Of a stretch of 64,000 bases of DNA, positions 44,688 to 55,830 are shown piece by piece. Every line of letters begins with the position of its first letter. The first letter of the stretch is position 1. The notes under the pieces were generated by a model. It had not been told where the DNA came from, searched no databases, and saw nothing but the letters and a program-made list of their open reading frames with translations. The position numbers and the translations under genes are program-made. Source of the stretch: Paragonimus skrjabini miyazakii (Eukaryota > Platyhelminthes > Trematoda > Plagiorchiida > Troglotrematidae); contig JTDE01002093.1 of NCBI GenBank assembly GCA_014338405.1, forward strand, positions 1-64,000, given 5' to 3'.

Positions 44688-44915
44688 ACATATGATAACT
44701 CAGTCGTGCCTAATGTGAAGTCAGTGGCGCGGTAGTCAACACAGCTGCCTCATGAAAGCGTGGTCGGAGTTTCAGTCCCGGTCGTGACAAGGCTGCGCAC
44801 TAGTGACTAGCTCTAACAAGAGTGAAACTCGGGTATATTACTTCTTTTCGGAAGGAGCCGACTGGAAATGCGACAGCTGCGATCAATTGTGAGTAGTGTT
44901 CAGTTTGTATCAAAT
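44688..44915 (+). mobile_element. tRNA-derived SINE, diverged copy
   Basis: It starts near CATATGATAACTCAGTCGTGC and contains a diverged A box (TGGCGCGGTAGT) and B box (GTTTCAGTCCCGG). It then continues through TAACAAGAGTGAAACTC and GATCAATTGTGAGTAGTGTTC and ends like the other copies near TATCAAATCC. The 5' leader found in the 27226 copy is absent. Confidence 0.75.
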
Positions 44916-45331
44916 CCGATGTACAACTTTGTCTTCCAGAGTGATGAAGATGCCTGATAGTCAAACTATTCAGGCGTGACGCATATTCCCTTCACAGACT
45001 GTATCTTCATGTCAGAAGTATCTGAGACGCCTTTACCGAAGGGAACTCAGAACGTAGTCCCAACAGACAGTGAACTAAAAGAACGCGGTTGGGTTTGAAA
45101 ACAAATCGAATATTTCCAGCAATGCTTGGAAATATGATCAGTAATTAGCTGTAGCCAGGTCTGGGACCAACGCCAGTAACCAAGAGGATAAAGGAAAAGA
45201 AAGCGAGATGGCCTCAGCCCAGTTAGCGACACTTAAAAGGGAGTTAGGAAAAGAGCAAGCAATCACTGCATGCACTTACTTGCACAACTGATGAAAGTGG
45301 CGCCGAGTTCGTATCAGGTCTCACATAGCAG
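44916..45331. other. no supported gene
   Basis: No feature was recognised before the candidate acceptor at 45331. Confidence 0.35.
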
Positions 45332-45545
45332 ACTTACACAGAATCATGCGTACACAACAGACAAACAGGAAAACACGGTTGCAGCTGGGATCCTTGGAGA
45401 AGTCACATACGCTGAAAAGTTACCTTCTCTGTTGCACCAGCTCACATGTTTTTTGAACGACGATGTGGTCACGATGCTTATTAATGCTCTGGTGAATTTA
45501 ACCAAAGAGGAATTGATTTTAATCGCAGGGTTAAATTTGCTTTAA
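45332..45545 (+). CDS. candidate terminal or internal exon, unknown protein
   Basis: The acceptor CACATAGCAG ends at 45331. One base and then 70 sense codons follow before a TAA at 45543. A possible donor (CTG before GTGAAT) at 45491 would give a shorter internal exon. The peptide contains EVTYAEKLPSLLHQLTCFLN and MLINALVNLTKEELI, which looks helical and protein-like. Its start phase would fit the alternative frame of the exon at 37674. I do not recognise a family. Confidence 0.3.
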
Positions 45546-46249
45546 CTAGTGCTTTCACAAGCTGCGCTTTGATTCTGCATGCTCCACGTTCAACGAACTC
45601 GCCTCCATTTGTTTTCTACCCTACTGATGTTACATCCGACTTTCAAACTGTTTGCATACAGTTTGTCTAATTGAGCTTGATCCGTCGCTTGATCGTCACT
45701 TGGGCTCAGGAACCATATCCCTATGAGCGCGCATCGCCTTTCAAGAGCTCAGTAACATCAATGCTAAAATGTTACGGTGCCAAACAAGCCGGATCTCTGA
45801 TTTTCCTAACAAGCGACGTAGGTTGTTTGACTTTGAGCATCGTCATAGACAGAAATAAATCAGTGGTTTTCGTTGACGCTAAACTCCTCCATAGGTTCTG
45901 TTATCCTGAAAGACGTTTCTGAGGATACGAAGGTTAAAACGTCCTAGATCTTTTTGTGGCATGATGCATTTTTATTATCTTTCATTCCCTCATACCATTC
46001 AGAACATTCCTAAACAGCTGATCAGTGTGTTTTTATACAATCTTTCAAACGTAAATGATCACTAGAAGATGGTATCTAACATGAACACAGGTTAATCTTC
46101 GTGGCGATGTTGTTGATCTTGACTAATTCATTAGTATTTCCACTTGAATCGTTTATGTGAAACTTGAAGGCTATAATTCGCCGTCCAACAAAAAGCGGCT
46201 AATCAGATTTATATACCTTAGTCTAACTGGTTGTTTTTTCGCACAGTAC
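45546..46249. other. no gene; short RTE-B tail inside
   Basis: At about 45835-45900 a minus-strand RTE-B terminus is visible (GACAGAAATAAATCAGTGG on the + strand). It matches the ends at 18010 and 42590. The rest shows nothing recognisable. Confidence 0.45.
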
Positions 46250-46765
46250 TTGGTGGCCCAAGGTGCGAGGTGGGCAGACGACGACCTGGTGTGAAGAAAT
46301 GAAATCGTTCACGAAGGGGTTTGTCGCGGTAGGTCGGGTTCGTCTCCCGGGCTGCAGCCCTCGCGACTCACATAGTCGGTGGCTGGAGACGTCAGGAGAG
46401 ATGGCGGCTAACCGAGCTCAGTGGCGTGAATGTTGTCGTTGTTTGTCCGAATTGTTTGTGAAGTGAGTGCACTTAATGACGTGGGGCAGTGAAAGCCGTA
46501 AGGAGGCTGTCTTTCTGATGAAGCCCTACTTCCACTTGCAGCCCGGTTGTTTGTTTGCAAGGTGTAGGCGCCTTGATATAGTATGCTTGAATGTAGACGT
46601 AGCTATTTTTAGTGGTTAGGTCTCTTCCTCTCCCCTTTCCCTTTTTCTCTTCTCTCTTCCTATCCAGGGTTTGCTTTTTCTTCTTCCTCGTGGTTGTGTG
46701 GCAGTTGAGCATCGGCGTGAACCACTGATGTGTTGCTGTCTGTGATGATAATGATCTTTCTTAGA
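46250..46765 (+). mobile_element. RTE family B LINE, 3' end copy
   Basis: ORF2 ends in MKSFTKGFVAVGRVRL and RDSHSRWLETSGEMAANRAQW, with a TGA at 46464-46466. The complete family 3' UTR follows: the GTAAGGAGGCTGTC block, a T/C-rich stretch at 46620-46690, and the terminus GTGAACCACTGATGTGTTGC followed by GATGATAATGAT. It is the best 3' UTR reference for the family in this window. Confidence 0.85.
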
Positions 46766-47199
46766 CAAATAATGTTCTGTTAGCAGATGGTATCGCAGGT
46801 AATGTTGCCGTTATTGACACCTTAACTCAATCGAATATACTCATTTAAATCTGCTGTTCCACACAGCCCACCGTCTCCCAGCATTTTTAAAGTCTGTGGT
46901 GACTATACTATGCAACTAAACTTCAACCGCGAATGTATCACAATTAGTCATGAAGTGCTTACTTTTCGAAATTGAGGCACGCCTGGTTTGGTACATATTT
47001 TGCGTCCTTGTACATACCTGTTGTGTCCAATCAAATGCCAGTGAGCCATGTAGTTGGCCAGTCAGATCACTCTGACCTTCAAGCGATCAGTGACACATGC
47101 GGGCAGCGGCTGCCCATGCTGTGTGGACTGACAGTTTTTCGTAACGTATCGTGAATCGGTTGCTTTAATAAAGCTTACGTGCTACTGGTATTTTCCGTC

Positions 47200-47806
47200 N
47201 NNNNNNNNNNNNNNNNNNNNNNNNNNNNNNNNNNNNNNNNNNNNNNNNNNNNNNNNNNNNNNNNNNNNNNNNNNNNNNNNNNNNNNNNNNNNNNNNNNNN
47301 NNNNNNNNNNNNNNNNNNNNNNNNNNNNNNNNNNNNNNNNNNNNNNNNNNNNNNNNNNNNNNNNNNNNNNNNNNNNNNNNNNNNNNNNNNNNNNNNNNNN
47401 NNNNNNNNNNNNNNNNNNNNNNNNNNNNNNNNNNNNNNNNNNNNNNNNNNNNNNNNNNNNNNNNNNNNNNNNNNNNNNNNNNNNNNNNNNNNNNNNNNNN
47501 NNNNNNNNNNNNNNNNNNNNNNNNNNNNNNNNNNNNNNNNNNNNNNNNNNNNNNNNNNNNNNNNNNNNNNNNNNNNNNNNNNNNNNNNNNNNNNNNNNNN
47601 NNNNNNNNNNNNNNNNNNNNNNNNNNNNNNNNNNNNNNNNNNNNNNNNNNNNNNNNNNNNNNNNNNNNNNNNNNNNNNNNNNNNNNNNNNNNNNNNNNNN
47701 NNNNNNNNNNNNNNNNNNNNNNNNNNNNNNNNNNNNNNNNNNNNNNNNNNNNNNNNNNNNNNNNNNNNNNNNNNNNNNNNNNNNNNNNNNNNNNNNNNNN
47801 NNNNNN
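47200..47806. other. assembly gap (607 N)
   Basis: A run of unknown bases. It directly precedes the zinc-knuckle end of the Gypsy B gag region, so most of gag and the 5' LTR may lie in it. Its true length is unknown. Confidence 0.99.
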
Positions 47807-48472
47807 CTATCGGTGCGGAAGTCCAAACCACACGGCTAATTACAACAAATGCCCCGCAATCAAAGCTATATGCAGATTATATAATAAACCTGGTCACTTC
47901 GACCGAGCTTGTCGCTCCAAATCAGTTGCTGCTGTCACGGAATCTTTGGAAGATGTTGAGCTTAAGGAATTTTGGGAAGTGAACATATTTTTTCAGTCCA
48001 TGAGAAAAAACTACAACATTCATCGAAAGCCTGTGAACCCCCTCTTCCAATCATTGACGTACGTACTGTGTTTTTTGAAGTTGGTGGTAGGACAATTTCA
48101 TTGTGCATGGAAATGGATTCAGCCTCACCAATTACAATTGTACCCTTGGATTTTTATACAAAGTACCTGGTGACTTTACCAATATCACCTTCTTCGTATA
48201 CGTTCGGAAGTTATTCCAGCAACCCTGTACCGATTAAAGGATTTGTTACGTTGTCCGCTTTTCTCAACAATACGTCCAAAGGCGAATTAGCGGTTTACAT
48301 TTCCTCTACCAATACTAAACCACTTTTGGGAAGGAACGCTATGGTCGCCCTCAGAATTGGTCCTTCTATTCACAAGATGATTATAGCTAACATTAACGTT
48401 TCGGATTTGAAATTGATGTATCCCAAACTCGTTCTTGATGGAGTCGGAAGAATTCCAGTTGATATGCCGTAG
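47807..48472 (+). pseudogene. Gypsy B zinc knuckle and aspartic protease
   Basis: Just after the gap a CCHC-type knuckle reads CGSPNHTANYNKC, and a second cysteine/histidine set reads CRLYNKPGHFDRAC. A small frame change near 47975 leads to the protease. Its active-site loop reads D-S-A-S at 48116-48127 instead of D-T/S-G-S, so the conserved glycine is replaced by alanine. The far end contains LLGRNAM, which corresponds to the hydrophobic-hydrophobic-Gly signature of retropepsins. A TAG at 48470-48472 separates it from RT. Confidence 0.8.
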
Positions 48473-49165
48473 ATACGTTGGAAACCCAACGCTGTACCAT
48501 TGGCAATTGCTCAACCTCGACCTGTGCCATTAACCAAGCGTGAGTTGATTTTGGATACCTTGAATAAAATGCTTCAACATGATTTGATTGAAAAAATTCA
48601 GTGCTCAGAATGGGTCCACCCGCTCGTGGCGGTTCTCAAGAAAGACGGAACAGTACGCGTTTGTACAGATTTACTTGCCCTAAATAGACACATTACTGTA
48701 AAAATGTTTTCCTTACTCACGGCAGATGAACTTATTGTTAAAATGTCGGGTGCAAAGTTCTTTTCCAAATTGGATATCAGCCGAACCTACCATTACATGC
48801 CACTTGTATCAGAATCACGACCCCTTACGGCATTTTTAACACAGGATGGTTTATATCAGTACAAAGTCCTTCCTATGGGATTGAGCAGTGCCCCTGCCGC
48901 ACGGCAAAAGTTCGTGACACTTTCATTATCCGATCTCACTGGATGTGTGGTATACATGGACGATATTTGTGTTTTCGGTAAATCCGCAGGTGAACATGAT
49001 GCGAACTTACACGCCATTCTCAGTCGTCTAAATAAATTGGATATTCGGTTGAATCTGACAATGTCAATTTACTGTACAGGAAATCGAGTTCCTAAGTTAT
49101 ACCATATCGAACGTAGGTGTGAAGCCATGTACCAAAAATACATTTGCAGTTCTGAACTGTCCTAA
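48473..49165 (+). pseudogene. Gypsy B reverse transcriptase
   Basis: The RT reads through in one frame from 48473 to about 49070. It contains WVHPLVAVLKKDGTVRVCTD, FFSKLDISRTYHYMPL (first catalytic Asp) and VLPMGLSSAPAARQKF. The YMDD box is intact at 48953-48964. From about 49070 small indels shift the frame, and the connection segment continues in the frame of 49119-49538. A working copy would use the RT to make cDNA in virus-like particles. Confidence 0.85.
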
Positions 49166-49538
49166 ACCACGAATAAGTGGCGAGGTGAGACGATTTTTAG
49201 GTCTTTGTAATTATTACCTCCAACATTTTCGCAATTTTGCGAAGATCTCGGAACCGCTGCGTGGAACACTCAGAAAAAATACTGATTTCGTTTGGGGCAA
49301 AGAGCAAGAGTCTGCTTACCGGACTTTTCGCAATTTGGTTGTTTCGACACCCATCATGGCTATATTCCATGAGAACAGTCTTACGTTTGTCTCCACTGAT
49401 GCATCTAATGTTGGTTTAGGTGCTGTTCTTTTGCTGCTCCAAAATGGAATTGAAAGGGTGGTGGCGTACGCCTCACGAGCATTATCACCCACTGAAATGA
49501 ATTACTCCGCAGGAGAGAAAGAAGCCCCAGTGCAGTGA
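49119..49538 (+). pseudogene. Gypsy B RT end and truncated RNase H
   Basis: ISGEVRRFLGLCNYYLQHFR marks the end of RT. STDASNVGLGAVL and VVAYASRALSPTEMNYS mark RNase H up to the E-K-E motif. After EKEA the sequence departs from every RNase H and ends at TGA 49536-49538, which is where similarity to the Gypsy A 3' region begins. The rest of RNase H and the whole integrase are missing. Confidence 0.85.
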
Positions 49539-49790
49539 AGATGAGCGATCGTAATATGGTACTCATACCACTGCTATTCAGTAGTAGGACCGGAACATAA
49601 ATTTTGACATCGTACAAGCCGCAGGAAAAATGCAAGAAGGAACATCAGAGTGCAGAATCGCCCATAATGGTCCTTGCTACTTAAAGGAACTGAGCATTGA
49701 CGTCTGCAGCAGCCGAGACGGTCTGGGGCCGAATACCGCGTGCAAATGAGTGGTTTTGTTTCTGGTCTTGTTTAAACGCTTAACACTATG
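49531..49790 (+). repeat. Gypsy 3' (LTR-like) region, copy B
   Basis: The block matches 24683-24960 with many substitutions. Shared words are GCGATCGT, ACTATTCAGT-like (GCTATTCAGTAGT), TGAGCATT, CGTCTG and TTGTTTAAAC. In both copies it follows directly on coding sequence, but on different domains, which points to a deletion ending at the LTR start. Confidence 0.65.
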
Positions 49791-50942
49791 TGTTGCTTTT
49801 GGTTCTGTTCGGTCGAACTGAGTATACCTGACAAAAATAAGCCTGAAACAGTCGAGACTGCTTTTTGTGAACCACTAGGGAATTTGAGCAAGATAACTAT
49901 CTCAATGCCTCACTTTGACGCACCTGCCGCAAAAATAATTGGTAATTTGGAGTCGTAGCGAGTTGAAAGGAACTTAGAAGTCTAAATCTGCCTGACACGT
50001 ACGAATGTAAAATGAAAGACCTGTCAACAGTTACGAAAAATCCCTCATCACCGGGTGACAGTTGGTGGGTGCTGGGTTAAAGTTGCCGTGCTAACTTGAA
50101 TTAGGAGTTGGAGACGCAAACCGAGATTGCCATATGCCGAACTAAATAGCGCACCTGTAATAATACCATTTCTAGTTCTTCCGATTAGTCTTATTTTTTA
50201 ATCAGTTTTCATCCTGTAAAGAGGGGGGTGGCTCCAGCCATATGACCAACTGGCCAGCACAACGCTTTTTTCAGTGCATTAATGGATAAGTAGTGCACGA
50301 GACCAAGGAAAGAGTAATGGGTAGCTTATCCATTGGTGTGTAACCACTATATAAAATGATATTTTTGATAGTTGCATTCAAATGTACATTATTGGTGACT
50401 GGTTTCTACCTACTTTAGTTTTAGTCAAGCTATCCGTTTTGTAGTGCCCATCCCGGGGCTGAAAACCCAACTCGCTTCGCGCCTCATTAGCCTGATGTGT
50501 TTCTCTGTACACTTCTTTCCAAGGTCAATAACAAGACACAGTGGTCAACCCCCTGAGTTTTTGTATTTCTTTGTCGATCGGTTTTCGATAATGAGTACTG
50601 ACTGGGTAGTATTCTGTTAGACTGGTTCCAACAGGTGGCATCTTTTTGCTGCTATCTTTTCTGAGTATACCTCCCTACCCTCTTGATTAATAAACATAGG
50701 TGTTAAACACTATCTAAAGGAAAACTTTATCGGTTTACACACGGTCACTAAATTTATCAGTGTGCTTAAACATCGGAGGAAAATACAAATGATGGTCTAC
50801 TGTTGAGAAGCGCATCTCCGAAAAAACAGCTGGGACGCATCAGGCCATATCGATCGGCCTGCCCAGTTCGGATGGTATGGCCGTCAGTGACGGTATGTTT
50901 TAGCACGACTTTCCAATAAACAGTGTTACCGCATCTCCGTTT
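49791..50942. other. no gene; may contain LTR of Gypsy C
   Basis: No exon was recognised. The last 200 bases (from about 50750) probably belong to the Gypsy C 5' LTR, because its terminus (50943-50969) recurs at the 3' end of that element. Confidence 0.4.
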
Positions 50943-51013
50943 TGAGCGAGTAACCAACACGACGATCCAATAACTAGCGACTTCGGATGCTATATACGTA
51001 ACCTACGCGGACA

Positions 51014-51826
51014 ATGACAATTCCAGTGGAAGAAATGAAACTGATCATGCAGCAACAACAAGCGCAATTCGATGCGGCTCAACTGAAGTTAATCGAAACT
51101 TTGACGCGCAACTTGTCCATGATGTCAGCCAATTCAAACTTCAAACCGGGTTCAACGATGGACACTGTCACGAACAGCATCAAGGAATTTGTTTATGATG
51201 CCGATGCCGGAGTGACATTCGAATCCTGGTTCAGCCGATACGAAGATGTCTTCCGAGTGGAGTTGGCTGACATGGATGATGCAGGAAAAGTGCTGTTACT
51301 TTTTCGCAAATTAAGTACGAGGTATACTGATTTCATTCTGCCAAAGAAACCTCGTGAGCTCACTTTTGAAGAAACAATGAAGATACTGACGAGTATTTTC
51401 CGAGAGCAGTCATCCTTGTTCAACATCCGGTATCAATGCTCCAAGTTGGTGAAAAGCGGACATGAAGACGTTGTCACTTACGCAAGTACAGTCAACTGAG
51501 AATATGAAAAGTTCAAGTTAAGGACAATGACGGGAGATCAGTTCAAGTGTTTAATATTCGTCTGCGGTCTACAGTCTACCAAAGATGCCGACATTCGTAT
51601 CAGAAGTTTGAACAAGATTGAACAGCACCCTGACATGACTTTGGCATCTGTGACAGCGGAGTGCCAACGGTTGATCAATCTGAAACATGACACAGTCATG
51701 ATTGAACAGTCGGGGTTACCTGCAGTCCATGGCTTTTCGCAACGGCCACGCAACCTAAAAACCGAGAAGCAAGGTGCAGAGCTCTTATCGAAGCACCCAA
51801 CTGCATGCTGGCAGTGCGGTGATTGA
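51014..51826 (+). pseudogene. Gypsy C gag with zinc knuckle
   Basis: The ATG at 51014 follows the LTR end by 44 bp and fits a gag start. The protein begins MTIPVEEMKLIMQQQQAQ and contains FESWFSRYEDVFRVELADM, the capsid-like region of this clade. A TGA at 51497-51499 breaks the frame and reading resumes at 51527. It ends with CWQCGD, followed after another TGA by HYVRLC and CQKCNRFEHKETCC (to about 51905), a paired cysteine-histidine nucleic-acid-binding region. Gag would package the element RNA. Confidence 0.85.
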
Positions 51827-51989
51827 CATTATGTGCGGTTATGTCTATTCAAAAACCACAAATGTCAAAAGTGCAATCGATTCGAACACAAGGAGACGTG
51901 TTGCCATTTAGTCCTGTGACTAAGAGGTCCAATGTTGCTTTCAAGGAATCTGCGAAAGAAACCCAAGAAACAGGGTGTAAAGCTGAATT

Positions 51990-52741
51990 TCGTTTTGGCC
52001 ACCTTGAACCCAAGCTTCATTGTACGCCAAAAGTACGTGTAGATGAGAATTAACGGCAGTCCTGCACGCCTCCAGTTGGACACTGGTTCTGACATCACAC
52101 CGATTTCGCGACAAACGTGGAAGACCATTGACCGTCCGGTGTAGAGAAAACAGAACATTCAGCTCAAAACGCACATGAAGTAAGACTGACACTGACTGGT
52201 GAGTTAGACTGTGATATTGATTGATGTCAGTGCATGTGGCACGGTTTATCTTACCGAGCATTCGAAATTGAATCTTCTGGGCTTGGACTGGATTGAGCGT
52301 CTGAAACTGTTGGACATGCCACTCAGCCAGTTGTTTAGAAATTTGAAGGTGCACACTCCGTTAGCAGGTCAGAAACCGGATCACATTCGTCAGAATCTGA
52401 CAGGGAAGTTGACAAACAAATTCGACGATGTGTTCCATGAGGACTTTGGTTAGTGTACTAAGGCGAAAGCAGTACTGAGCCTACGTGGAGATGCCAAACC
52501 TGTTTTCCGGCCCAAGCGACCTGTGCCATGTGTTGTTCTACCAATTGTGGACGAAGAGTTAGACAAACTTAAAAAATCCGTGGTTATCCAGTCAGCCAAA
52601 TACTGTGTTTAGGCAGCCCCTATTGTAATTGTTAAGAAGGCTAACGGTTCTATCCGATTGTTTGCAGATTTTTCTACAAGATAAAATGCTACACTGGAGG
52701 ACCATCAGTATTCTCTTCCAATCCCTGAAGACTTGTTCACA
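51990..52741 (+). pseudogene. Gypsy C protease and start of RT
   Basis: The protease active-site loop is intact, DTGSD at 52079-52093, preceded by RLQL and followed by ITPISRQTW. Stops follow at about 52142, 52182 and 52192. The far protease motif is LLGLDWIE (52279-52302). The RT start shows VFRPKRPVP, LDKLKKSVVIQSA and APIVIVKKANGSIRLFADFS, interrupted by stops at about 52453, 52610 and 52681. It ends at YSLPIPEDLFTK, where the catalytic palm should begin. Confidence 0.8.
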
Positions 52742-52775
52742 AAGCGACTGAGCGCATAACCAGCGCGACGATACA

Positions 52776-53814
52776 ATATTCACAGACATAACACGCACTG
52801 ATAAGTTTTTCCAAGTAAGCTAGAATGTACGGTAAATCAAATAGCATCCTGTATACGATATGCTGTAAAACCGCCAGAACACGATTCACACTTAACAGGG
52901 TACGGTTGTACTGTTTTGTTGATAGGTAAGAACTGTTAGGCATATGTGAAGACTTCTTTCTGTTCAGAGAATCGTGAAATATCAAACTGATGCTGTTAAT
53001 GGAATTGTAAGTCCATTTTTGCGTTATTTTCCATGTCTACCATTGACCTCACATTTTACTAAATCAAACATTGACAACTGGATACAACTGACTACAATCT
53101 GAATTCAATGGCACATTGAATTATCCTATTATGACAATCCAGTCTAATAAACTCCAATTTGCATACTTTACATTATAACAAGTATCAGTAGCATTATCGT
53201 TATCAAGCTAGAACTGGATTCTTTTCTAACCATCATAAGATACGTGGACGAGCATCTACATGAAGAGTTGGTTTAAGTCCGTACACAAAAATCAACGGTT
53301 GAAACTGATGACAGATGAAATTTGACAGCTTGCACTTCTCAGTCACAATTATCCTAAGGAATTTCTAACTGAATCGCAAGCAGTTGAGATGAGTGTTAAG
53401 CAATTAGTTACGTTTTTGAAAATGAGAGTTAAACACTTTGCAGTGCCTGAGTACGAACATTTAAGCGGGATATTTGACATAGTATACATACAATACTGAG
53501 CGTGTTCCGTTTTGCCAGGCCTGCATAAAAGTAGACAGACGTGAACACCATCATGCAAATTTGTTTCATCCCCACTAAATAAGACTTCATAACTTTTGAA
53601 TGTGATCCCGCTATCCAATGCACTGCTGCCTAGCTACCCCGCCAATGAAGTGGCAATCATGACTATTCAGCTCTACCGTACCGCCATTTTCTACATTGCA
53701 CTTTTAATCAATTCGAACTGAGAGGCTTCGTCTTGTACGTGCTGTTGCTTTAGAAGCTTCAGAGCGTTTTCAGATAATACTGACAATCTGCCAAATGTTA
53801 TAATCCGACCAACC
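52776..53814. other. no supported gene
   Basis: No exon or transposon domain was recognised downstream of the Gypsy C 3' terminus. Confidence 0.45.
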
Positions 53815-54060
53815 TTGCGGAATCGGAAAACGAAGCGACAGCGTACACGGGTTTATGCCACCCTATGTCAGACGAAACGAAAGTGTCATGTTAAGTGCAG
53901 ATGTGACTAGTTTGGCAGTCAACCAATGAGAAACCAAATCGACCAATGTGGACAAATTGCCAACGGCTAGTTAGCCGAACAAATATAAAACGGGTGATTG
54001 GATAAAAGTAAGTTTGCAATGGTGTGAACTCTGGCGCAACAACAGCACGCAGATAAGAAT
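53815..54060 (+). repeat. dispersed repeat X, copy 2
   Basis: This is the partner of 44158-44420. It shares GCGGAATCGGAA, GTCAGACGAAACGAAAGTGTC, GGCAGTCAACCAATGAGAAACC and TTGGATAAAAGTA in the same order and spacing. It also carries a TATAAAA word near 53985. Confidence 0.65.
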
Positions 54061-55627
54061 AATTTACTCTTGCTCAACACTACTGAAGTCATTGCCTAGA
54101 TCAATTTTAATGGGCGAATATCTTCAAGGAGCAGAGACAGGCCTCGGCCCTTTCACAGCCCTAGAGCAATGTGGGAATTGGCCCCAACCAATCCGATGAA
54201 CTCCACTTAAGTCACACGAAGAGTCAGCGCCCAGTAATCGGGAGGTTGACGGTACAGCATAAAAAGTCATTTGCTGTGTGCATCCTAGTCATTGTTTTCG
54301 TTATTTCGTCTTAGCTTAAGGCAACTCTCTTGCAAACCGTGCGAAACCCCCTTCATACGTCAACATTTCGGAGGCTGCGGTGGCGTGGATTTGTAACCTT
54401 CCCACGACCTAAGATTCTACACTTCAACTGGCTAGCTAGTTCTTCTCTCTGGTACACAATAGTTCTTATGCATCTTGGAACATTATACCTGCCCGCAATT
54501 TCCCTCAACAGGATGTTCGTCTTATGAGTTTTAATCATTTAGATGCCTTCGCTCAGAGATCAAGTGTTTTTTAACGGGTTTTGAAGGCGAACAAGAAGCA
54601 GTCACATATTTAATTGTGACAGTAAAGCATCATTTAATCACTTAGTTTCACCATGTGACACAATCAGCCGTCTCCACTTCATCTCCGAAGAGCGAGCAGT
54701 AATACACGCAACACGGCTGGCGGGACTCGTTTCTACGGTTAGCTTGTTACAGCGACCGAAGCCAAAGGACGTCCCTGTGCGTGAACGCCACCATCAGTAA
54801 CCTGCGCCATACAACTTCCGGTTCCACTCACCTATCGCATACTTACCGTCGCCTCGAAAAGGTAAAAAAAGATTTAATTTCCTGGAATTATGTGACAATG
54901 TTAAAGTCGAAAAGATAGGCTAATTTTACTTGGGAACGGGACCACGCATTCGATGCAAAGAGCACCGCTGTCGTGGGACATTGGCATTGATTACTTCCAT
55001 GGTCATTTGCTTTCCACCGAAACAAGCTGTAATACAATCGATGCAGTAAGTTTTCTATGGAAGAGATCAGGTTACTCATTTATGCGATATCACATGGCAT
55101 ACGTATACACCGCATAACAAAAGGACAAAACAAAGGACATATGTTAGGTCGTCCATTCTTTTACCGTCAAGAACCGCCTCCGTCCTCGAAAGAAACAAAC
55201 GAGTGACTCAGTGCTAGTTAGCAGAACTGTTCAGAGCGGTAGAGAAGTGACCTTGGTTGATATTTTACCCGTCCGACTTTTTATTCCGTTATGCTCGTTA
55301 GTGACTGTAACTGTTTTTTTCCGGCAACTGGTCTTCACTATTATGATTTGGGAATGTTTTTGGCCACTGCCCACCGTATAAGTGTTGTGACCGTAAAAGA
55401 CGCTTAACTTGAGGATTCGTTTATTGCGCAAACTCCTGTACAGGTCATATCAAAATTTGGACAACAAACGCGTACACTCATTTGCACGGCAGACATACGT
55501 TCAGATACATCGGGTGACAGTACGTTGTGATTCGCTTTGGTGGAACTTCTGCCATAGCGTGTACACACTATTCCGATAATTTCTTTTTGTCCGACGTCTT
55601 CCTGGCGTTCGGGGCTTGCCCTTTTGT
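54061..55627. other. no supported gene
   Basis: No feature was recognised. Open frames at 54330-54538 and 55404-55736 overlap on both strands and have no motifs. Confidence 0.4.
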
Positions 55628-55830
55628 TATTGAATGTCGCCTGTGGGCGACTACTCGCGAGTAGTATACTACCCACAACGAAACTGCCTGTCATAGAATA
55701 TAAGTACTTGGTACTTTTCGCCTTTCTCGTAAACATTTGGGGACGGAACAGTCTTTTTGTACGCGTCTTTTGGCTTGTCTTGGGAGCAAAATCACAGGAC
55801 AGTTGCGGTACTTTTCGAGACGGAGATTTC
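55628..55830. repeat. possible solo LTR with palindromic start
   Basis: The stretch TGTGGG (55642) to CCCACA (ending 55676) encloses the perfect 14-bp palindrome CTACTCGCGAGTAG (55651-55664). A TGT...ACA inverted pair with such a palindrome just inside is often seen at LTR starts. The downstream 150 bp contain a TATAAG word but no coding sequence. No second copy is present in the window, so this is tentative. Confidence 0.25.

Larger units (their letters stand above)
47807..49790 (+). mobile_element. Ty3/Gypsy retrotransposon B, gag end to RNase H
   Basis: The order is zinc knuckle, protease, RT, RNase H. Then, instead of the integrase, comes a sudden jump at about 49533 to a 3' region that matches the end of Gypsy A (24683-24960). 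The 5' part is hidden by the assembly gap. Few stops are present, so this is the best-preserved polymerase in the window. Confidence 0.9.
50943..52775 (+). mobile_element. Ty3/Gypsy retrotransposon C (CsRn1-like), gag to RT start
   Basis: The layout is a 27-bp LTR terminus at 50943-50969, gag, zinc knuckle, protease, then the start of RT. RT breaks off at about 52741 and is followed at 52749-52775 by a second copy of the 27-bp terminus (22 of 27 bases identical). The unusual knuckle resembles that of CsRn1-type elements of trematodes. Most of RT, RNase H, integrase and most of the 3' LTR are deleted. Confidence 0.8.

Noticed and set aside
47175..47982. Three long open frames of over 200 codons
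   Set aside because: They consist almost entirely of the N gap and carry no information.
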